A stretch of 64,000 nt of DNA from Pyrus communis. Lineage: Eukaryota; Streptophyta; Magnoliopsida; Rosales; Rosaceae. Positions 44,840 through 55,073 of the stretch are shown in pieces. Under the pieces are notes generated by a model. That model saw only the letters and a list, made by a program, of their open reading frames with translations, made no database searches and was not told the DNA's origin. Each line of letters starts with the position of its first letter. Positions within the stretch are counted from its first letter, which is position 1. A program made the position numbers and the translations under genes. Where the stretch lies: the NCBI RefSeq assembly GCF_963583255.1, contig NC_084808.1:15647201-15711200 (forward strand), read 5' to 3'.

Positions 44840-45774
44840 ATGGAGGTTGCCCAAATTCAATTCAATCCAAAAGGCTACTACAGACCGGCGTTGTTCTTGC
44901 ATGACCCAAGGAACATGGCATCGTTAAGCAAGAACCTCCCTACAGAGACAAAGATGATAATGGGGTTGACGAAGGCACAAGAGAGGGAGGCATGTGTGGA
45001 TTCATTCTTGCCATCACCATCTCAAACAACGAAGTATTCATGGGAGTTCTTAAGATTCGTCAAAAACAACGTGATCTGGGTTTCCAAGTCTAATGAGATT
45101 CTTCTGGATCTCTGGAAACCAGTTGTCAGGTACGAGTTTTCTCATCTCGTGACGACTTCAGGTCATAAATTTCAATTCTCACCGGAATTCGGTGGGGCGC
45201 TTCTGGCGCAGTGGGAGAGACGAAAAATGGACATACATTTTATTCTGTGAGATTTTAGATGACGAAGGTGAGAGGTGGATAGTGCTTTACCGGATTTATG
45301 GCGTTGTGCTTTCCACTGACATGAGAGTTTCTCGTGATGATAACATGTTGTAAAATCGACGGTGTGTGTGCAGTGGAATAAATAAAACAAGACACAAAAT
45401 TTACGAGGTTCCTCTACAGTCAGTGTGACTGGAGTACGTCCTCGGGCAGCAGTGGTGCTTTCATTATAATTTGGAATAATACGAGTACAAAGATAACTCT
45501 ATATATTCTCTCCTCTCCTCTTCCTCTCTTTCTCTGCTCTATCTACATTGAAAGCATACGGAGTGCTCTATTTATAGAGCAACTCCAAGCACACATCTTT
45601 GACGATATGTTCTTCCTTCATCTCCCAAATCAAGATTAATTTTATGGGCATTGAAAATCTACCCAATGCCTTCAGTTTCTATGTGGGCATTCATTACCCA
45701 CTATTATTTTCAACATGTAGGGAATTCTAATTACTCCATCGGACATTTGCAGAGACGCAGTAAGGTTGACTTAA
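44840..45774 (+). pseudogene. Unrecognised gene fragment, frameshifted and split by a solo LTR
   Basis: From ATG 44840 the frame reads MEVAQIQFNPKGYYRPALFL, LPTETKMIMGLTKAQEREAC, KYSWEFLRFVKNNVIWVSKS and WKPVVRYEFSHLVTTSGHKF. Near 45225-45250 the frame shifts and continues ILDDEGERWIVLYRIYGVVL up to 45348, where the LTR begins. After the LTR the same frame resumes GILITPSDICRDAVRLT and stops at 45774. The composition looks like a real soluble protein but I do not recognise the family. An earlier ATG at 44738 in the same frame is possible. Confidence 0.5.
45349..45715 (-). mobile_element. copia LTR, probably solo
   Basis: 367 bp, TGTAAAATCGACGG ... TTTTCAACA on +. The sequence CATGT precedes it (45344-45348) and ATGT closes its right end (45714-45719 overlap), compatible with a target duplication. 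The coding frame of the flanking gene continues on both sides. It carries a TATA-like TATTTATAGAGC that the copy at 39776 lacks. Confidence 0.8.
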
Positions 45775-46736
45775 GTGGTTAGTAGAGTTGACAATGGGCC
45801 ACAATCTACTCTTGGGCCTTATCCTAAGCTTGCATCCAGGTCCAAGGCCACACTAAACGCAGGCCGAGTTTTAAGCTAATCTAATTTCACCCATAAAAGC
45901 CACAGGGTTAATTCGGGAGTTGAAAGAAGCATTGATCTCTGCTGCATTCTTTCACTTTTGTCAACCTCTTTTCTTTTCATTGAATCTTTTTTCAACGCCT
46001 TGTACGACGACACGGACAAAAGCAATGAATTATACAGCCTCACTCGGCCAGCAACTGTAATGGTGGGATTGTGGGGCGGTGGCTACTGTGTCAGACTCTT
46101 TTAAGCCATTGTGGATGGAGTAGCCTACGACAGATTCTCCGTCATTATAGCATTTCAATTCAATAATACAACAGCATGTATAAACTTTTTCTATAAAATC
46201 TTATTATTAGACTACAAAACACCCAGGAGAGGAATGTGATGCTTAGCTATCGATGAACCTAATTCCATACCATACCTATCACCAAAAACACCCAGGAGAG
46301 GAATGTGATGCTTAGCTACAGTGGACGGTTGAATTTGCATGTTTTTAATCTAAACATCTAACCGTTCATAAACTCAAATGCACCACATATACCGGTAAGC
46401 TGTACAACTCTTAATGACAATGAACATGGTAACGAATTAAAGATCTCAAATCGAAGAATAGAAAAGTTGCACCTTGAGAAAATACCAATAACTAATGTAC
46501 GTTTCTTAGCGTTGCACCGTCCACAACAAACTGGCTAAGTAATACTACGAACAAAACACCAACCCCTCAAAATAAAGAAAACGCCGTCGTACCTCTAAAA
46601 TCTTGTTTCCCTAAATTTCTGAAGAGAGGGACCGAAATACAGACAGAGATACAGGCATACAAAACTAGTTTCCTCAAGGAATAGTCAGGTGAAGAAAAAA
46701 ACACTAAACCCACGCCTCATCTAAGGTTCCGTCCTC
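45775..46736. other. Intergenic sequence
   Basis: No gene seen. A 34-bp direct repeat (AAAACACCCAGGAGAGGAAT and on) occurs at about 46217 and 46283. The last 100 bp form the 3' flank of the lesion-inducer gene. Confidence 0.55.
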
Positions 46737-48544
46737 TCATGTAGTTTTTGGTTTTGGAGCTCTTTTCCTGAGTTGTTGTCTCTTTGGTATCAATGTCTTC
46801 ATGCCTACGAAAAAGAGCAGAGCCCCGAAGAATGCCATGTTCTGCAAATCATACAAAGTAAATCAGTAACAATGATTTAGCAGTTTTTTCTTTGGTTTTT
46901 CAGCTTTGCACAGCATGCCTCTCTTAACCTATCTTATCACCTAAACAAATTGACCATGGGGCCCCCGATATTAATAAAAAGGGGCAGCCTTGTGCAAGCA
47001 GCTTCTAAGCTAAGGGAGGATCCAAGTCACAACGGAGCAACCTTACTCGTAGGCCAATAATCATACCGTCATTTACCAAAAAGAAAATGAATTATCCTCA
47101 TTCCGTGAAATTTAAATACGACGACCAAAAAAGAAGCAAAATTACATTTTCATCTTGGAGTTTGATCCTACTCACCTTGATTCCAGCAGTTTAAAACTTA
47201 ACAGAAGTACCATTCTAACCATATCAAATTTTTCCAAATTAGTCGTTTCCTCATCTTAGCATATACACGAGCCGTCAATTTACCAGTAAATTTACGGTTT
47301 CATCCCTATAGTTTTTCCCTGGTTGCTCAGTAACTCATACATGTTATGTCTACAAATTTGACGAAATATCTAATTTTAAAATTAAAAGGATAACCTTGTT
47401 GAGTCCTAAATCAAAGGGATCAACATTAAAATATGGGCAAAACAACACGTATTAAAAGTGTGAGAATAAGGAAACTTGATTGCTAACCTGAGTAAACTGA
47501 AAAAAGAGTTGATTGAATTCTTTCTTCTCGGGATCATAGTTGTAGAAATCATACAAGATAGGAGTAGCAATGGCCTGATGCAGAAGCTGCACAAAAATAT
47601 AGCGAAACACATGTTTTAGCGGCTAATTATTGACCTACGGGTACAAAAACAAGATCGAGATCAGAGTCTCAGACAACCAAATCACAGTTACAAACCAGCA
47701 AATAGGCGCCAATAGAAGAACCAAAGATGAAGAGAAGACCCCCAATGCCCTTCAATGCCACCATGGCTGCCACTAAATGTTTGATCTGCCAATCACAAAG
47801 TACAAAAGTCACTTAGGTGCCAACTGAAAACGATATTTCATCAAAACATTAACAAGTAACTGAACTCAAGTAATTAAACTAAAGTAGTCTCTTACTTCAA
47901 TTTGTTTGGGCACTTGCACACCAGTGTGAGTTGACAGATGATTCGAGAAAACGTCGAATTTTGGTCTCAGATATTCGGCTGCGGGTCCCCCGTCCACGCC
48001 AAATTCATTGAACCTATAAATAGAAACCAACTGTAAGCATATGAACTGTCTCATCAAAATCAAGCCTCATACAAAATGAATGATGTGAACTCATAACAAT
48101 TAACAAGTATCCATTTTAGATCAACAGTCCGACAACGTAACGTACTATCGTAATTACTAATCTACATACCAAATAAATGCAATATGCTTAAATCATATCG
48201 TTTTACAACTCATATTCTTCAATTAACTTGGATCCAACTACGAATGCATCACCAAAACTGAAAAAAAAAAAATTGATATAGAAAAACAAATAAATGGTAG
48301 CAAACAGCAAATTACATTAAAAAAAAATAAAAAAAATCCATGCATGCATGTTTGATGAACTAAAATTATACATCAGATATTGCATAATTTAAACTACAAA
48401 AAAAAAAAAAAAAAAAAAAAAAAAATTAAAAGAAGAAAATAAAAAACAGGGAGGGGAGATAGAGATCTGGGCTTACTCATGCCAAGCAGAGAGGAAGAAG
48501 ACAGAGGCGAAAAGAAGGCGTCCAACGAACGAAACGAAAGCCAT
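46737..48544 (-). CDS. HR-like lesion-inducing protein (DoxX-like membrane protein)
   Basis: Five exons on the minus strand, all GT-AG: 48544-48477, 48013-47896, 47785-47696, 47586-47488, 46841-46737, encoding 159 aa. The start is MAFVSFVGRLLFASVFFLSA, a hydrophobic signal/anchor. Then come FNEFGVDGGPAAEYLRPKFD, LVAAMVALKGIGGLLFIFGS, ATPILYDFYNYDPE and FFGALLFFVGMKTLIP, giving about four membrane segments. The tail is basic (KRQQLRKRAPKPKTT). The family is named for hypersensitive-response-like lesions seen when a member was overexpressed; its biochemical role is unknown. Exon sizes 68/118/90/99/105 match those of the head-to-head paralog at 50733 (68/115/90/99/105). Confidence 0.94.
48400..48425. 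repeat. Poly(A) tract in intron 1 of the minus-strand lesion-inducer gene
   Basis: About 26 consecutive A roughly 50 bp from the exon 1 donor (T-run on the transcribed strand). Confidence 0.93.
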
Positions 48545-50732
48545 GGTCGGATGCCTGTACGAGGAGAGACCCAACTCTCGATGCGAAGGAAGGAGGAAAC
48601 AAGTAACTCGGACAGACAGGGCGAGTGCGATAAGGGCGGAGTAGATCTAGGGAACGACGTCGTAAAGCGGGCGACAGATGCACGCGTTCGAAAATTTAAA
48701 AGAGTAAAGAGGTGGTTGGTTGGATTCGAATATCTGGTACTCTCGGGAGTATTATAATGGGGTGTACTCGTGGCTTATTGGTGAAAGTTTGGGGATCCGC
48801 GGGCCTACGCGTAATTCGCTAACCGATCATTTTGGTTGGATTTGTTTGTCTGTATTGGGGACTAACGTGGCGGTTTTGGAAAGAGTGTGTGAGCGTTGTT
48901 TTACATTTTTGCCCTTGCAATGTTATGAGATTTAAGTTAAAGTGCTCTTCGCCAGGTAGTTGTTTTGCATCTTTCATTGCTTGCATTTACTTTTGGGATA
49001 ACAACATGCTACCCATTTTGCCCATTTAGATTTAGCGGTTTTCAAAATGGGTTACGGAGTTGTCATGATGTTTTGAAGTTGTATTTATGTTTTTTGGGTG
49101 TTCGGCATTACGGTAGATAGGAAAATTCAATGACATGATGATTATGAACTTCATTTTTTTTTTTGTTGATGTAGATGCCGCATTTGCATCAGATAAATAA
49201 AAAAGTAATCATTGAGTTTCTGATTAGTCTTTGTCATTGCCTCATATGATCTAAGATGATAACTAGTTGCACAGCTTTGTCATAATGGTGCAAGTGTGGC
49301 TTCTATAATGCCACATCAACCACATCATCAATTTAACTGAGGATCGTACAAGCAAACATAGAGTAGAAATTGATACCATTATGAAGACAACCCTTGAATT
49401 ACCAATATAAGGAGGAGGTCTCGAAGATTGCCTTCACGGTCCAGTCGGGTCACAGAGAGCAATTTTTTTGTACATTCAGAATACGGGTATATAATGTTAT
49501 AATTTGCTCAAACTATAACACGTGAGTTTTATTTACTAATATACTCTAAAAGTATGACATGTTAATAATATTGTCTACTTTTATTATAAAACGCAAAATG
49601 GTATAACGTTTAATTTGTATTTCTAGAACTTATAAAAGTTTCACCACCAGAAGAAAAGGAAAGTCGTTTACAAAAAAAGAAAAAAAAAAATTTATTGAAA
49701 CAGAAGACTTTGGCAAATGCACTGCATAGATTGGATCCCGACAATTATAATAAGATGGAAAGTGAAAGGGGCAAAAGGAAAACATTATTTGAAAATAACG
49801 GGCATTGGTAGAATTGTAATTAAAGAAAGGAAGCAAATGCGTGCATGTTTTCCATTGGATCTGGATTATTCCATTATTCAATTCCACGACTCATCACGTA
49901 TATTGTTTCTTTTCACACCCTCTCCCAGATTTCCTTTTCCTTTTTGGTTTTGTTACTTGAATATAATATTACATAATTATTCAAATTGAAAATCTAATGC
50001 ATCTGCCCACATCTCATGACCTCATGCAGCAGCTGTAGTCATCAGATGTAGATCAAGGCAAGTCAAATGATCAGGGTTATTGAGTGTATTCACGGTAAAA
50101 GTTTGATTCTTTATTTTTTTTTAATTAAAAAAAAAATTGTAAGAAGAATATTACCTATATGCTCCGCCAAAATAAGTATAATTCAAATAATTGTTATCCC
50201 TCCTTAAGAATGACAACATTATATCATATTGGGTTTAGGGTTTAGTGTTCGAGGCCTAGCTTAAATTTGCCATTGTGATCCTCGCCTTTATCTTTAAGTG
50301 GGAATTCCACCTAGTACGCTGGCATGACCGATTGATTTTAATATAGAATTAGTTTGTAAAACAAATTTGGACACAACTTTTGTTGGGTTTTAAAAACCAA
50401 AACCAAAACTTATTGAAGCCAAACCATTAAATTTGTTTCAAAAAATAAAATTCAGAAAGTAAATTTTGTTCAATAAACAAGTGATAGGGTCAAATAAAAT
50501 CACTTCTTGTCAGTTGTCACACAGTGAACCATGGTAAGTCGGGTCAAAGTCCACGGCCCTTGTCCGGTTCGGATTTGGACTATCCAAGGGAACCGGGCTT
50601 AAAAATTTGCTTCTTTAAATAAAGAAGCCGAAACAAAACGACCGCCCGCACACCAACCCCTCGGAGAGTACGAACCCCGTCGTTTTCGGCACTCTGTCGT
50701 CGCTTCTTCTTTCTCCTCTTCTGCACAAAACA
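48545..50732. promoter_or_regulatory. Shared divergent upstream region of the two lesion-inducer genes
   Basis: A 2.2-kb spacer between two divergently transcribed paralogs. It contains both promoters. The proximal part of the plus gene (50570-50732) is GC- and CT-rich, as is usual for plant leaders. No transposon was recognised. No single core motif can be assigned with confidence. Confidence 0.5.
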
Positions 50733-52851
50733 ATGGGTTTCGTCTCCTTCCTCGGCCGCGTCCTCTTCGCCTCCATCTTCATCCTCTCTGCTTGGCAAGC
50801 GTAAGCGCTCTCTCTCTCTCTGTCTCTCTCTCTAGATCTGCTGTATTAGGGCTTCTCTCTCTACCATACATGCTTACTCCTTTAACTTGTTTACTGTTAG
50901 CTGATTTATTTTGCTTTACTTCTCCGATTTAACTTTTGTAAGCATGTTTCCGTTGGTTTTTTTTCTCAGATTTCTGATGCCTCTGCATAACATGTTGTTG
51001 TATATGTGTATATATATACATCTGTGTGTTTGTGTGTTTGAAATTTTCGAAGTGAGATTTCAGTAAAAAAATATTGTTTTGTAAGAAAACAATTCAAGTG
51101 TTCTGGGTTGTTGTTACGACTTACTGTTCGATTTATTAGTGTTAAGAACTGACTGAGATCTATTAATCTGTGCTCAGTTTCCAAATCCCGGTTGTTTTAA
51201 TTAATCTCGGCACGTAGAGAGAGTCAGGTGGTTGAATGAATTGTGAAGTTCTAGTAACCTTTTGTGTTGTCTTATGGAATCTTGATTAAGCATAATTTTT
51301 TCCGACACAAAACGAACTTATTTGCGTATCTGTGAAGTTTGGTTGGGTGCTTCTTGTCTGGTCTTCTGTAAATGAACTTTGGATTTCTTTTGCGACAGAC
51401 AAGGATGTGGGTTTGGTGGAATTGTGTCTAACAACTTATTTTATATGTGTAGAATCTTTTTTGGCTCCCTAAATGCTGGTTTGGTTGAAATGTTGATTCA
51501 AGTGCTTGTTGTCGTTAAAAAACTTCCATGTGTATATAGTTGGGATCCAGTTTTCCGGTCTCGTTTGTTTGTTTTGGACGGAATAATTTCCATGTAGAGT
51601 ATGGAATGGCACTTAAGTTGTTAAATTTAATTTCAATGTGGTTTCCATTTTCTCTATGGCGGTCGTAAAAAGTATTGTTATTTCTATACTTCAAGACCCC
51701 CCACCTTCGTATTCCTCAGCACCAGCACACACATATGTAAATTTATTTATTTGTGGATATTAGTCAAGGAATTGGCCATTGAGGTGCTCTGACCAATGTA
51801 GAGTGAGGAGGTTTTTGACACGTGCCAACGTTTAACTCACAAAGAAAAGAATGCAAGATAAAAGTTGTTACAGTTCCAGTTTATAGTTTGTAACTCCTCG
51901 CATGAGTTTTCTGCCCTGATATTGTTAAGTTTCAGTATCTTCAGGCGCTTTACCCGTTGGTTTGCTGTTGTTTTAACTTTTACATATTATTTACAGCCTT
52001 GATGCGTATCCGTTTGTATGCTATATTGCAAGAATTATGCACGACTTTGCTAGGCTTGTTGTTGAGATTGTCAAAAATTCTGTTGCACTTTGATGTGTTT
52101 AAAAATTAAAACAATATCATGTTCCTTTGTGTTGATGGCACATCTGTATATGTAGGTTTAATGAATTTGGTGTTGATGGTGGCCCTGCTGCAAAGGACTT
52201 GGCTCCCAAGTTTAATGTGTTCAAGAAAAATTTGTCTGCTAAGCTAGGGGTTGCAATACCGGAGATAGACGTAAGTATTTTTATTTCTTTCTCTGCAGTT
52301 TCTCCCTTGGATTCTATGGTCATGTTGCGCATTCGTAGTTTGATTTTTGATATGGGAATTTCTTGTACAGGTAAGACATTTAGCTGCTGGTGTGGTAGCA
52401 ATGAAAGGGCTTGGAGGACTTCTATTCGTACTTAACAGTTCCTTTGGAGCTACTCTCCTGGTTAGTATTCATTTTTTCCAAGTTTCTGATCAACATATTA
52501 GGCTTTTGAAAATTATTGACACATGTAACGTTTTTCTTTTGTAGCTTCTACAATTGGCGATTACCACTCCCCTTATCTATGATTTCTACAACTACAGTCC
52601 TGAAAACGCCAAATTTGGCATACTCCTAAATGAGTTCATGCAGGTTGGTATACACTGCGTATTGCTTTATATGTTTGTTCATCGTTTATCAATATTCCAT
52701 GTGAGTGGCAACTTAATCTGCTGAGATTCCATTTTCTGTGTTGCAGCACGCAGCGCTTTTTGGTGCGCTGCTGTTCTTCATTGGCATGAAGAACTCAATC
52801 CCAAAGAGGCAAGTCAAAAAGAAGGCGGCCCCAAAAGCCAAAACGGGTTAG
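50733..52851 (+). CDS. HR-like lesion-inducing protein (DoxX-like membrane protein), second copy
   Basis: Five exons: 50733-50800, 52156-52270, 52371-52460, 52545-52643, 52747-52851, encoding 158 aa. The protein starts MGFVSFLGRVLFASIFILSA, then FNEFGVDGGPAAKDLAPKFN, HLAAGVVAMKGLGGLLFVLN, TTPLIYDFYNYSPENAKFGI, and HAALFGALLFFIGMKNSIPK with a lysine-rich tail (KKKAAPKAKTG). It is collinear with the paralog at 46737-48544; intron phases are the same, so the pair arose by an inverted duplication or an older duplication kept close. Intron 1 is long (1.36 kb) and begins with a CT microsatellite. Expected in the endomembrane system; function unproven. Confidence 0.95.
50804..50835. repeat. (CT)n-rich microsatellite in intron 1
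   Basis: CTCTCTCTCTCTGTCTCTCT and continuing, directly after the exon 1 donor of the plus-strand lesion-inducer gene. Confidence 0.9.
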
Positions 52852-53463
52852 AAGTATATCAAGGGGGTAATAGATCTTCAAGAAGCGTTTAAATTTTAGG
52901 TTGTTGAAGTTGCTGCTGCTCCCCATACTTATGACGGGGAGGATAAGTATTCTTATCAACACTCTTGTAATTTTATTCGAATGTTCTTTGGTAGGATTCA
53001 TTACTTTGATTATTCCCTGTTGTGGGGTTCAGAAACTCTGTTTACTTGAAGATCTGAATTGGTTGTGGCCTGGTGGTTTTCCTTTGCTCACAAGTCATAC
53101 AATCTGCGCTTACTAAATGAAGCATAAGATTCAGAAATCGCCGGTGGTTGCGTTGGGGTCCGAGTGGCAGTGAGTGAGGAATGAGGGAGGTCAGGGATTG
53201 CTGACTAAGGTGAGTAAATGGTTTAGGGTTTATGGACTGTGGTTGGGGGAGTTATTTGGTAATGGTCCATTATGATCCAAGTTGATGGGGGTTGGTGTCG
53301 TTCCCTCTGTTAAAAGTGTTCTAAAAATGTCTACGATCGAGTAAATAGCTTTACGAATAAATGGATCAGATCGAATTGGAAAATATAAAGAATTGAAAAG
53401 GTTATGTCTTTCGTTATCTTTTTGTGGAAAACCATTAGGTATTAATATGTTAAGCAACTGTAG

Positions 53464-53606
53464 CTCGATGCTTAAATAGTATTTCTCTCCATAAAAAAAT
53501 CACAAAGAAAGAACAAATAGAGGAGGAAGAGCGGGGCCTCGATGCTTAAATAGTATCTCTCCATAAAAAAATCACAAAGAAAGAACAAATAGAGGAGGAA
53601 GAGAGG
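53464..53606. repeat. 73-bp tandem duplication
   Basis: CTCGATGCTTAAATAGTAT starts both copies (53464 and 53537) and GAGGAGGAAGAG closes both. Confidence 0.92.
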
Positions 53607-53722
53607 GGCCGTGATGAGAGAGGAAAGGAAAAGAGAGGGAGATTTTATTTTCTTTACCGTTTTTCTTTTTATTTATTCATTTTTATTGTGTTTAGAATTT
53701 TAAATTTTTAAAAATTAATAAT

Positions 53723-54115
53723 CTACTACTAAAAGAAGGATACACTCTTATGTGTGGAAAATCCATCTTTTTATTTTTTTCTCAAATATTTGTTTTTTAA
53801 TTTTTTTTAATGGAAGAAGTTATTTGTTTTAACGGGTTGGCACGTATCCGGCAAAGAAAAGGGATTGCCCAGTTAAGCTTTTATCTTTTTTAACTTTTAT
53901 TTTAATTATGGTAATTACTGTTTTATCCTTATCTTATTCTCATTTTATTAGTTTGTGTTTTCTTTATGTTAATGTATGGAAGGACAATTTTGAAAAAGAG
54001 GTCGACAAGCAATGTTTTGTTAATAAATAGTATTGATTGATTGGATAAATGGGTCTATACAAATGTCACATCAGCATATAAAAATATTTTTGATAGGATT
54101 GCAAAGCACGGCTAG
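53723..54115 (+). mobile_element. Possible small Helitron
   Basis: It starts TCTACTACTAAAAGAAGGA after an A, and TC at an A/T site is typical of plant Helitron 5' ends. A candidate CTAG end at 54112-54115 follows GCAAAGCACGG. The following base is A rather than T and the terminal hairpin is weak, so this is tentative. Confidence 0.35.
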
Positions 54116-55073
54116 ATTGATGTGTGACACTCATATTCAAATACATTATTAATCAAATTTATATTTTAAAGACCATCATAGGATAGTTTAATTTCAGAAA
54201 TAATTTGTGTTAAAATCCATAATTTTATATTTTTAATTTACCGGAAGAGTCAAACTTGATACGTAAGAGGTTGACAATGACATATTGTCCATCCTAGTCA
54301 GCTGATTAGCCCACATATGTAAATAATCCATCAATTAACTTGACCACAATTAAAAATGACCTTAAAGTGTCAATGAAAAAAATTGTGTTCATATTGGCAA
54401 AATTAAAAATAATAAGATGGTCGGGACTTGGCAGATGAAGAGGAATAACCTAAACTTTTATCATATGTGCTATTGAAATAGGGTAGTCACATAAATCAAA
54501 AGTGATATTAGGTCAAAATCAGTCACAATAAATGTTTTTTTTACCCTCTAGTTAATTTTTATTAAATTAGGTAAAACATACTAATAATTATAAATTTTAT
54601 AACTCCAAAAATCCAATTGGAGAAAGAAAAAAAAAAAAAAACTTAACTAACAACTTGTTATGTTGTAATGTTTTATTTATTTATTTATTTTATTTCATTA
54701 ATGTTGTAATGTTCTAACCAAATCTCAATCATGGCAATACTTAAGAACAGTTTGATAACTATTTCGTTTTTCATTTTTTATTTTTTATTTTTTTAATTAA
54801 AAATTTGTTTGGTAATTAATTACTTTTTTTTTTAATTGAAAATTTGTTTGGTAATTAATTACTTTTTTGAGTTTGTTGAAAAATTAGCTCCGGTTTCCTA
54901 AGATATTAAATCGGTCTGGTTCAGACCAGGCTTGGGTTGAAATAGAAGGTTGGCCCGTGACGACCCATTTTCCAGACCCAGAAATAAATAGAAGAAAACA
55001 AGAGACTCACCGTAAGCAGTGAAACACACAAAGCGAAGCAACATCAAGGAGGCGAACCGCCATTTGAAGCTCC

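Larger units (their letters stand above)
52852..55073. other. Intergenic region between lesion-inducer and ARP9 genes
   Basis: The first 270 bp are the likely 3' UTR of the lesion-inducer gene. A tandem duplication (53464-53606), a Helitron-like segment (53723-54115) and a 43-bp tandem duplicate (ATTTGTTTGGTAATTAATTA, 54800 and 54840) follow. The last 100 bp are the ARP9 leader. No further gene seen. Confidence 0.55.
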
